From: SZUA-584 sp964607965
Lineage (GTDB): Bacteria > Bacillota > Clostridia > Christensenellales > SZUA-584
DNA: 6,590 bases
Direction of reading: 5' to 3'
Assembly: GCA_964607965.1 (NCBI GenBank)
Contig: CAZSMH010000082.1
Location: forward strand, 1 to 6,590
The stretch's first letter is position 1. Every line of letters begins with the position of its first letter. The position numbers and the translations under genes are program-made. The notes under the pieces were generated by a model. The model saw only the letters and a list, made by a program, of their open reading frames with translations. It did no database searches and was not told where the DNA came from. This document shows positions 1-5,533 of this stretch, piece by piece.

Positions 1-1465
1 GTTTGCCGCTTTGAACGGCAACGTTTCGGTTTTGTTCATACACTTGCTTATAAAGCGCAAACTTCGATTGATAAGAAGTGTGTTTTTCCATATTCGGTTC
101 GAACCGTTGCGTTTCCGTAATCAGCGCTTCGCAAGCAGACAGAACATCAGGAAACTTGCCGGCTGCTACCATGCAGAGTATGATTGCGCCGAGACCGCCG
201 CCCTCACTGGTGTTTATGAGGGAGAGTGGAATCCCCAGTATATCTGAGAGAATCTGTAGCCAGTCCGCGGAGCGGGAGCCGCCGCCAATAACACGGGCTG
301 AAGCGATGGATACACCGTTCGCCCGGGCTGTCTCTGCACAATCACGCAGCGAGAAGCACACTCCCTCTAAAATCGCTTTAGTGACAGCTGCTCGATGATG
401 ACCGGCGTTAAGCCCGTAGAGTATGCCCTGTGCGTTTGGGTCATTAATAGGGCTGCGCTCGCCCATAAGATAAGGAAGAAAAACTAAAGAATCAATAGGC
501 AACTTCGACAATCCACTAAAAAGTTTTGAGTAATCGCTTGTTTCCAGTACATCCTTTGCCCACCATTTTGTAGAGCCGGCGCAGGATAGCGTTACTCCCA
601 TCAAATGGTAAGCTCCGCAGGCGTTGCAGAAGGAATGCAGTGCATCACCGCTGCGGACATACTTTTCGGAATTTATAAACACCACGCCGCTTGTGCCCAG
701 ATTAATGGAAACTGCACCCTCGTACACTGCACCCGCGCCAATGGCGCCCATCGCCTGATCTCCTCCTCCGATGACTACACGGGTATCCGATGAAAGCCCC
801 AGTTCTAACGCATTCATATCCAAAACGTTACCGATAACTTCACCGCTTTCATAGACGTTGGGTAGCTGCTCAAACCGTATTCCCAAAATATCAAGCATGG
901 GCTTTGACCATTTGCGGTTTTTCACATCAAAGAAGAGAGTGCCGGAAGCATCCGATACGTCTGTAGCAAACACACCGGTAAGACGATAGGCAATATAATC
1001 CTTTGGGAGCATCAGCCGTGCTATGCGGCTAAAGCTTTCCGGCTCGTGCTTGCGTATCCACAGAACCTTAGGTGCGGTGAATCCGGTAAGAGCTATGTTG
1101 CCGGTTAAAAAGATAAGCTTATCCCGACCGATTTCATTGTTAAGATATGCGCACTGCTCAGCCGTACGGCCGTCGTTCCACAAAAGTGCAGGCCTAATTA
1201 CTTGGTCTGTTTTGTCAAGCAGCACCAACCCATGCATTTGGCCGGAAAAACTAATATGAGTTACTCGCTTAATGTTTTGCCGCTCTTTTAAGGCTGAAAG
1301 CGAACTGCAAAAGCCATGCCACCAATCCTCCGGGTTTTGTTCGCTCCAATGCTCATGAGGGAAACTGATAGGATACTCCGCGCTTTGCTGGTCGATAATC
1401 CGTCCCTCGTTGTCTGCGAGCAGCAGCTTTATTGAGCTTGTACCCAGATCTACGCCAAGAAACAT
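1..1465 (-). CDS. xylB: Xylulokinase (D-xylulose kinase), 3' end cut by window edge
   Basis: This FGGY-family sugar kinase phosphorylates D-xylulose with ATP to D-xylulose 5-phosphate in the cytoplasm, the second step of the isomerase pathway. I translated it from the minus strand: 488 codons are open from the ATG at 1465 to the left edge with no stop. The E. coli enzyme has about 484 residues, so only a few codons are likely missing. The protein opens MFLGVDLGTSSIK, the N-terminal phosphate-binding motif with Asp6. SGQMHG follows, with Met77 and His78 at the xylulose-binding positions. GGGDQA carries the catalytic base Asp236 (E. coli Asp233), then LGTSG, MGERSP, and the adenine-site motif GGGSRSADWLQ around residue 397. 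AGGGAG lies 7 bases before the start. xylA ends 12 bases upstream on the same strand, so the two are co-transcribed. Family and role are clear; only the last residues are unseen. Confidence 0.96.
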   Translation of the reverse strand, partial: MFLGVDLGTSSIKLLLADNEGRIIDQQSAEYPISFPHEHWSEQNPEDWWHGFCSSLSALKERQNIKRVTHISFSGQMHGLVLLDKTDQVIRPALLWNDGRTAEQCAYLNNEIGRDKLIFLTGNIALTGFTAPKVLWIRKHEPESFSRIARLMLPKDYIAYRLTGVFATDVSDASGTLFFDVKNRKWSKPMLDILGIRFEQLPNVYESGEVIGNVLDMNALELGLSSDTRVVIGGGDQAMGAIGAGAVYEGAVSINLGTSGVVFINSEKYVRSGDALHSFCNACGAYHLMGVTLSCAGSTKWWAKDVLETSDYSKLFSGLSKLPIDSLVFLPYLMGERSPINDPNAQGILYGLNAGHHRAAVTKAILEGVCFSLRDCAETARANGVSIASARVIGGGSRSADWLQILSDILGIPLSLINTSEGGGLGAIILCMVAAGKFPDVLSACEALITETQRFEPNMEKHTSYQSKFALYKQVYEQNRNVAVQSGK

Positions 1466-1472
1466 ATTACCA

Positions 1473-1478
1473 CTCCCT
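1473..1478 (-). promoter_or_regulatory. Ribosome binding site of xylB
   Basis: On the minus strand AGGGAG sits 7 bases before the xylB ATG at 1465. Its first base is the last base of the xylA stop codon. This fixes the xylB start and is consistent with translational coupling in a xylA-xylB operon. Confidence 0.8.
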
Positions 1479-2788
1479 TAAGAGAAAAGTATGTCGTTTA
1501 AAATTCCTTCCAGATATTCCTGCCTTCCGCTTTGCACAGGAAAGCTTTCCTTATCCTTTGCATATTCATATAATGACGCGAGGCTTTCGCGCCCCTCAAT
1601 AATGCTGCGGCCTATACCCTCGTTATAAGAGGCATAACGTTCCTGAACAAAGTCAGTGAGCCGTCCGTCCTCAAGTATCTGTGCCGCTTTTTTAAGACCT
1701 AAAGCGAATGCATCCATTCCCGCGATGTACGCCAGCAGTATATCTTCAAAAGTGTTGCTTGTGCGCCTTGCCTTTGCATCGAAATTTAAGCCGCCGTTGG
1801 TAAAACCGCCTGCCTGAAGAACCTCCAGCATACACAAAGTGGTTTCGTATACGTTTGTGGGGAATTGATCGGTATCCCAGCCCAGAAGAAGGTCGCCCTG
1901 GTTGGCATCGATAGAACCGAAAACACCGTTTGCCCGTGCCATACGAAGCTCATGCTGGAAGGTATGACCTGCCAGCGTAGCGTGGTTAGCTTCTATGTTC
2001 ATGCGAAAGTCATTTAAGAGGTTATTCTTACGCAGGAAGTTGACGCAGGTGGCTACGTCGAAATCGTACTGATGCTTTGTCGGTTCTTTTGGTTTGGGCT
2101 CTATATAAAAGTCTCCGGCAAAGCCGTTCGCCCGTCCGTAATCACGCGCAAGAGTCAAGAAACGGCCCAGGTTGTCAAGTTCCAGTTCAACATCGGTATT
2201 GATAAGCGTGTCGTAGCCCTCGCGGCCGCCCCAAAATACATAGCCGTTGCCCCCAAGCCGAATGGTAGCATCCAGCGCAGCCTTAACCTTTCCCGCAGCT
2301 AATGCGAATATATCGGCTGAGCAACTAGTCGCGGCTCCAGCCATATACTTTTTGTCATCGAACATGTTTGCCGTGCCCCACAGCAATTTTTTGCCGTGCT
2401 GTTTCTGCTTATCAAGAAGATATTCGGTCATTTTGCGAAGGTTGTCGGTGCTTTCGGCAAGCGTTCTTCCTTCAGGCGCAATGTCAACATCGTGAAAGCA
2501 GTAATACTCGATTCCCAGCTTATCCATAAGATCGAATGCAAAATCAGCTTTGGCCTTGCATCTCTCCATTGCATCGGTTTTGCCGAATGATTTGTCTATA
2601 GTGTCATCGCCGAACATATCATCGCCGCTGCCGTTGATAGTATGCCACCAGCTCAAGGCAAATTTTAAGTGCTGTTTCATAGGCTTGCCTAAAATTTGAG
2701 CGTTGGCGTCATAATGGCGGAACGAAAACGGATCCTTGCTCGATAACCCGCTATAAGGTATCTTCTTAATATCTTCATAGCTTTTCAT
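1478..2788 (-). CDS. xylA: Xylose isomerase (class II)
   Basis: This cytoplasmic metal-dependent isomerase interconverts D-xylose and D-xylulose (EC 5.3.1.5), the entry step of bacterial xylose use. The 436-residue protein matches the class II length (E. coli 440). The active-site residues are present at a constant offset of two from E. coli: His99 and Asp102 (FHDVD) for ring opening; Glu230 and Lys232 (IEPKPKEPT); Glu266 and His269 (NIEANHATLAGH); Asp294 (SIDANQGD); Asp305 and Asp307 (GWDTD); and Asp337 (GGLNFDAK), which together form the two divalent-metal sites. The long N-terminal extension beginning MKSYEDIKKIPY is typical of class II. The ATG start has a perfect AGGAGG 7 bases upstream. 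It is the first gene of a xylA-xylB operon and lies 143 bases downstream of an AraC-type regulator on the same strand. Nothing is missing or broken. Confidence 0.98.
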   Translation of the reverse strand: MKSYEDIKKIPYSGLSSKDPFSFRHYDANAQILGKPMKQHLKFALSWWHTINGSGDDMFGDDTIDKSFGKTDAMERCKAKADFAFDLMDKLGIEYYCFHDVDIAPEGRTLAESTDNLRKMTEYLLDKQKQHGKKLLWGTANMFDDKKYMAGAATSCSADIFALAAGKVKAALDATIRLGGNGYVFWGGREGYDTLINTDVELELDNLGRFLTLARDYGRANGFAGDFYIEPKPKEPTKHQYDFDVATCVNFLRKNNLLNDFRMNIEANHATLAGHTFQHELRMARANGVFGSIDANQGDLLLGWDTDQFPTNVYETTLCMLEVLQAGGFTNGGLNFDAKARRTSNTFEDILLAYIAGMDAFALGLKKAAQILEDGRLTDFVQERYASYNEGIGRSIIEGRESLASLYEYAKDKESFPVQSGRQEYLEGILNDILFS

Positions 2789-2795
2789 AGTACTT

Positions 2796-2801
2796 CCTCC
2801 T
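2796..2801 (-). promoter_or_regulatory. Ribosome binding site of xylA
   Basis: On the minus strand a consensus AGGAGG stands 7 bases before the ATG at 2788. This is a strong initiation site, in keeping with the high expression usual for xylose isomerase. Confidence 0.85.
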
Positions 2802-2823
2802 GCATTCGTTTTTGGTTTTGTTT

Positions 2824-2853
2824 TTTATAATTCGTCTATAAAATGACAGTCAG
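2824..2853 (-). promoter_or_regulatory. Candidate promoter of the xylA-xylB operon
   Basis: Reading the minus strand, CTGACT (2853-2848) could be a -35 and TATAAA (2829-2824) a -10, with an 18-base spacer. The pair matches the sigma-A consensus at 9 of 12 positions. It would start transcription near 2816, leaving a leader of about 28 bases that contains the ribosome site. The -35 overlaps a short palindrome (TGACAGTCA, 2844-2852). A copy of the repeated element ATAGACRAAT lies in the spacer. Other AT-rich boxes further upstream (around 2875-2890) are possible alternatives. Confidence 0.5.
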
Positions 2854-2898
2854 TTACTCTTATATTGAAAACTATACTATTATTATATATTTGTCTAT
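2830..2898 (-). repeat. Direct repeat ATAGACRAAT in the xylA upstream region, possible regulator sites
   Basis: On the minus strand ATAGACGAAT (2839-2830) and ATAGACAAAT (2898-2889) are two copies of a 10-base element with one difference, both followed by a TATAA-like run. They are 59 bases apart. One copy falls inside the spacer of the candidate xylA promoter and the other about 75 bases upstream of the predicted start. AraC-family proteins bind short direct half-sites, so these could be operators for the adjacent regulator. That link is inference only. Confidence 0.35.
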
Positions 2899-2931
2899 GC
2901 TAGGTTTGCTGTGGTAAAGCTATTATGTTGC

Positions 2932-3912
2932 TTATTCTTGTTTAAAAAGCAGCTGAGACAGTACTGAAAAATCCTTTGCATATAAGCCTCTTTGTGCTTC
3001 AAGTGCGAAGAGCATTTCCGCTTCCGGCAAAAAACGCTCTACTGAAAAAAGGGCGCCCGAACGATGCTTATCGGTTGCCTTTCTGTTTTGGCTGCGGTAC
3101 TCTTTTGGCGTGCAGCCGAACTGTTCTTTAAACGCCCGGTTAAGATAGCGGTAGTCTGAAAATCCGCACTCAATACAGATATCAATCAGACGTTTATCGG
3201 TAGACGCTAAAAGAGCGATTGCACGTTGCATACGCACTTGCAACAGATAGTTTTGGAAGGACTGATTAAGATTCTTCGTAAAAAAATGTGAAAGGTAGTA
3301 TGTAGATATATTCTCGTTTTTGGCAATGTCTGAAAGCTGCACCTTATTCATATAATTGGCATCTATATAATCCAATATGCGGGCAAGACGTTCCTCGCGG
3401 TCATGCAAACGGTTAAGTTCCTCATCGGGCAGAGTCTGGCTGGGGATAAACTTAAAAAGCTTGCTGATTATAAGATAGAGCAGCGCCATACATTCCAGTT
3501 TGTACCCGGATGATTCACGGCAGTAACGATAGGCAAATTCAATCATCATAGCGCGGCAGAGCTTATATTCGTACGTCGAAAAATACTCCCAAAGACGAAA
3601 GTCTTTAAAACGGGTATTCTGCAGGGAAGGAAAACTATCCCGGCAGAACTGCGGCGAAAACTGTATGCATAGCATACGTGCGGAAGCATCCGCGGCTTTG
3701 TATTCGTGACCCTGGTTTGCATTGAATAGAACAAGGTCGCCTTCAGACAGCCGCGCTGTCTCCCTTTGCGTACTGACAATAAGAGTGCCGCTTAGAATAA
3801 GGCTCAGTTCAATCTCGCGGTGAAGATGCGGAGTGCGGTAATCGATATCTACGATAAAGCAGCAGATATGTTTTAAGCGCGGATGTAAAACAAGTTCATA
3901 TTCTCTGCGCAT
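2932..3912 (-). CDS. AraC-family transcriptional regulator, probable xylose-operon regulator
   Basis: This is a cytoplasmic DNA-binding protein of 326 residues. The N-terminal half is a cupin-like sensor domain (about residues 14-90), with His29, His31 and Glu33 in HLHRE and a second strand set around SEGDLVLFNANQGHEY. The C-terminal AraC/XylS domain (about 175-273) has two helix-turn-helix units. The first runs from VQLSDIAKNENIS; the second carries the family signature in DICIECGFSDYRYLNRAF, then FGCTPKEYR. A further 53 residues follow, where most members stop; this tail is unrecognised. I chose the ATG at 3912 over an in-frame TTG at 3933 because only the ATG has a ribosome site (GAGGTG, 3 bases before). 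It lies upstream of xylA-xylB on the same strand with its own promoter, so it probably controls them in response to xylose or a xylo-oligosaccharide; the ligand cannot be read from the sequence. Confidence 0.9.
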   Translation of the reverse strand: MRREYELVLHPRLKHICCFIVDIDYRTPHLHREIELSLILSGTLIVSTQRETARLSEGDLVLFNANQGHEYKAADASARMLCIQFSPQFCRDSFPSLQNTRFKDFRLWEYFSTYEYKLCRAMMIEFAYRYCRESSGYKLECMALLYLIISKLFKFIPSQTLPDEELNRLHDREERLARILDYIDANYMNKVQLSDIAKNENISTYYLSHFFTKNLNQSFQNYLLQVRMQRAIALLASTDKRLIDICIECGFSDYRYLNRAFKEQFGCTPKEYRSQNRKATDKHRSGALFSVERFLPEAEMLFALEAQRGLYAKDFSVLSQLLFKQE

Positions 3913-3915
3913 AAG

Positions 3916-3922
3916 CACCTCT
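3916..3922 (-). promoter_or_regulatory. Ribosome binding site that fixes the AraC-type regulator start
   Basis: On the minus strand AGAGGTG lies 3 bases before the ATG at 3912, matching the 3' part of the full AGGAGGTG anti-16S complement. The alternative TTG codon at 3933 is preceded only by an AT-rich run with no purine-rich site, so the shorter protein is preferred. Confidence 0.7.
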
Positions 3923-3971
3923 TTTAAGGGCAAGTGTTATTATAAAAGAAAAAAATATTAATCCTTTATAT

Positions 3972-4000
3972 ATTATATCTTTAGCTGAACTTTATCGCAA
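3972..4000 (-). promoter_or_regulatory. Promoter of the AraC-type regulator
   Basis: On the minus strand TTGCGA (4000-3995) and a perfect TATAAT (3977-3972) are separated by exactly 17 bases, giving 10 of 12 consensus matches for a sigma-A promoter. Transcription would begin near 3965, leaving a leader of about 53 bases before the ATG at 3912. This is the best promoter in the window and indicates that the regulator is transcribed independently of anything further right. Confidence 0.7.
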
Positions 4001-4104
4001 GCAAGCGGGTACGAGTTATGATATATAAAAATGTAAAAACATTTAATAATAATTATTTTCTATGCAAGATTACACACGCCACTTGACTTTTTTTATATGG
4101 TGTG

Positions 4105-4159
4105 TTTGAATGGGTTTCAAAGAGTCTGGACGTTCCTTCTTAACCAGACAAACTATAAT
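4105..4159 (+). promoter_or_regulatory. Candidate promoter and operator cluster upstream of the dehydrogenase gene
   Basis: A perfect TATAAT lies at 4154-4159, without a good -35 at the expected distance. Where the -35 should be is an inverted repeat, GTCTGG-N14-CCAGAC (4124-4129 and 4144-4149). Just upstream is another, TTTGAA-N5-TTCAAA (4105-4121). A TTGACT at 4083-4088 with TTGAAT at 4106-4111 (17-base spacer) is a second promoter candidate, overlapped by the latter repeat. A poor -35 replaced by a dyad is typical of regulated promoters, but no binding protein can be named. Confidence 0.4.
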
Positions 4160-4322
4160 AGACAGATGAAAAAGCATAAGCATCTGCTTTGTTTTTATTG
4201 CTGCATATGTTATATAAAGATATAAATGAATAATTATTCTAAAAGCGACTTAATGTTTTTACCACTGTTATAAGATTATCGAGCGGTAGGCATTTTGTAT
4301 ATAGTGTTAATTAGAAACATAA

Positions 4323-4328
4323 AAGGAG
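4323..4328 (+). promoter_or_regulatory. Ribosome binding site of the dehydrogenase gene
   Basis: AAGGAG lies 7 bases before the ATG at 4336, a good match to the Shine-Dalgarno consensus, and supports that start. Confidence 0.8.
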
Positions 4329-4335
4329 CAGGTTA

Positions 4336-5391
4336 ATGAGGAAATACAGTATTGGTGTTATTCCCGGAGACGGTACGGGGCCTGAGGTTGTAGCCGAAAG
4401 CGTTAAGGTTATTAAAGCGGCATGCGCAAAATTTGGCTTTGGTGTTGATCTTGAGTATTTTGATTTCGGCGGAGAAAGGTACCTTAAAACGGGTGAGCTG
4501 CTTTCCGATGAAGATATAGCAAAGGTAAGATCGAAGCAGGCTTTATTGCTGGGCGCTATAGGGCACCCGGATGTAAAACCCGGCATTTTAGAAAAAGGCA
4601 TTCTTTTAAACTTAAGGTTTACATTTGACCAGTATATAAATTTAAGACCTATAAAACTCTATGAAGGCGTTGATACACCGCTTAAAGACAAAGGGCCAAA
4701 AGATATTGACTTTGTAGTAGTAAGGGAAAATACAGAAGGGCTCTATACAGGCAGCGGCGGTTTTCTTAAAAAAGGAACTTGTGATGAGATAGCCATTCAG
4801 GAGTCCATTAATACAAAAAAAGGCGTAGAAAGGTGCCTTAGGTTTGCGTTTGAGTACACAAGAAAAAGAAACAAGAGAAAAAAACTGACCCTATGCGGCA
4901 AGACCAATGTATTGACATATGCGTTCGACCTTTGGGAAAGAACGTTTTACGAAGTTGCAAAGGAATATCCCGATGTACAAACAGACTACGCGCATGTTGA
5001 TGCTACATGTATGTGGATGGTAAAAAACCCCGAGTTTTTTGACGTTATTGTTACCGATAACATGTTCGGCGATATAATTACGGATCTTGGCGCTGTTATT
5101 CAGGGCGGAATGGGCATAGCGGCCGGGGGCAACATAAACCCGGAAGGGGTATCGATGTACGAACCGATTGGCGGTTCCGCGCCTAAATATACAGGACAGA
5201 ATGTAATAAACCCGCTTGCCGCCATAGCGGCAGGCCAGATGATGCTGGAACAGCTGGGCGAAGAGCAGGCTGCCGCCGCCATTGAGGATGCTATTAAGAA
5301 AGCTGTCAGCACAAATATCAAAAGCATGTCAGTCGGAAAAATGGGTTTCAGCACAACACAGGTGGGAGACTTGATTGTAAGCTATCTGTAA
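4336..5391 (+). CDS. Isocitrate/isopropylmalate dehydrogenase family protein (probable 3-isopropylmalate or related beta-decarboxylating dehydrogenase)
   Basis: This 351-residue cytoplasmic enzyme oxidises and decarboxylates a 2-hydroxy-dicarboxylic (or tricarboxylic) acid using NAD(P)+ and a divalent metal. The N-terminus has IGVIPGDGTGPEVVAES. Substrate residues are Arg94, Arg104 (NLRP), Arg130 (VRENTEGLY), Tyr137 and Lys189 (GKTNVL). Metal-site aspartates are Asp222 (VDATCM), Asp246 and Asp250 (NMFGDIITD). At the specificity loop it has Leu90-Leu91, as in isopropylmalate dehydrogenase (LeuB), rather than the Ser/Asn of isocitrate dehydrogenase. At the cofactor loop it has SAPKYTGQ, with Lys284-Tyr285 as in NADP-dependent E. 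coli isocitrate dehydrogenase, where LeuB usually has an Asp. No leuA, leuC, leuD, citrate synthase or aconitase gene adjoins it, so context does not settle the substrate. All 12 arginines use AGA/AGG, unlike the xylose genes. Family certain; substrate and cofactor open. Confidence 0.93.
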   Translation: MRKYSIGVIPGDGTGPEVVAESVKVIKAACAKFGFGVDLEYFDFGGERYLKTGELLSDEDIAKVRSKQALLLGAIGHPDVKPGILEKGILLNLRFTFDQYINLRPIKLYEGVDTPLKDKGPKDIDFVVVRENTEGLYTGSGGFLKKGTCDEIAIQESINTKKGVERCLRFAFEYTRKRNKRKKLTLCGKTNVLTYAFDLWERTFYEVAKEYPDVQTDYAHVDATCMWMVKNPEFFDVIVTDNMFGDIITDLGAVIQGGMGIAAGGNINPEGVSMYEPIGGSAPKYTGQNVINPLAAIAAGQMMLEQLGEEQAAAAIEDAIKKAVSTNIKSMSVGKMGFSTTQVGDLIVSYL

Positions 5392-5393
5392 TT

Positions 5394-5483
5394 GGTATCA
5401 ATCATAATAGATAAACAAAAAACCGGCGGTTTTTCAGCTGTCGGTTTTTATTTTCGGGTGGTTATGATTATATGGGTATCAAT
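5394..5483. repeat. Short direct and inverted repeats flanking the terminator
   Basis: GGTATCAAT occurs at 5394-5402 and 5475-5483 as a 9-base direct repeat. Inside it, ATCATAA (5401-5407) and TTATGAT (5462-5468) form a 7-base inverted pair, and the terminator hairpin lies between them. The pieces are visible, but whether they form one functional unit, a small mobile-element scar or chance in AT-rich DNA is unknown. Confidence 0.35.
5418..5455 (+). terminator. Intrinsic terminator after the dehydrogenase gene
   Basis: A 12-base-pair stem, 5418-5429 with 5438-5449, includes two G-U wobbles and encloses an 8-base loop. The descending arm runs into a T-rich tract (TTTTTATTTT). It begins 27 bases after the stop codon at 5391. 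It separates this gene from degV, making each a single-gene unit unless there is readthrough. Confidence 0.85.
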
Positions 5484-5521
5484 TTAGCCTGTAATATTGT
5501 ATGATATCTAAAATGACTAAA

Positions 5522-5527
5522 AAAGGA
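5522..5527 (+). promoter_or_regulatory. Ribosome binding site that fixes the DegV start
   Basis: AAAGGA lies 6 bases before the ATG at 5534. Two earlier in-frame ATG codons (5501, 5513) have no purine-rich site before them and would add residues not expected in the family, whose members begin close to the IVADS strand. Confidence 0.7.
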
Positions 5528-5533
5528 TGGAAA

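Larger units (their letters stand above)
3923..4335. other. AT-rich divergent intergenic region between the regulator and the dehydrogenase gene
   Basis: No credible coding sequence was found in this stretch. From left to right it contains: the regulator promoter (3972-4000); a perfect A/T-rich hairpin AAATGT-N4-ACATTT (4029-4044); a 10-base palindrome AATAATTATT at 4048-4057 that recurs at 4229-4238; an imperfect ACACAC/GTGTGT pair (4072-4077, 4100-4105) around a TTGACT box; two inverted repeats at 4105-4121 and 4124-4149; a TATAAT at 4154-4159; and a weak hairpin followed by Ts (4171-4197). If the TATAAT is used, the dehydrogenase mRNA has an untranslated leader of about 170 bases, for which I recognise no riboswitch or T-box. 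Confidence 0.6.

Noticed and set aside
11..1259. Plus-strand open frames opposite xylB
   Set aside because: The minus strand encodes an unbroken xylulokinase with all family motifs across this stretch, so these frames are shadows.
2072..2590. Plus-strand open frames opposite xylA
   Set aside because: They have no ribosome sites or recognisable domains and are the antisense shadow of a clear xylose isomerase gene.
2901..2922. Imperfect dyad TAGGTTT-N8-AAAGCTA just after the regulator gene, as a terminator
   Set aside because: It has one mismatch, a low GC stem and no T tract in the direction of transcription. It may be chance or an operator, so readthrough from the regulator into xylA cannot be excluded.
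3913..3933. Upstream TTG start that would add seven residues to the AraC-type regulator
   Set aside because: No Shine-Dalgarno site precedes it, whereas the ATG at 3912 has GAGGTG at a suitable distance.
4171..4197. Hairpin AAAGCA/TGCTTT followed by GTTTTTATT in the dehydrogenase leader, resembling an attenuator
   Set aside because: The stem is only six pairs and mostly A-U, and no leader peptide, T-box or riboswitch accompanies it. It may be real but the evidence is too weak to call.
4311..5354. Minus-strand open frames opposite the dehydrogenase gene
   Set aside because: They overlap the clear plus-strand dehydrogenase, start without ribosome sites and show no family motif.
5500..5505. 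TATGAT as the -10 of a degV promoter
   Set aside because: The hexamer is good, but no acceptable -35 lies 16-18 bases upstream, so it is mentioned in the degV entry and not listed separately.
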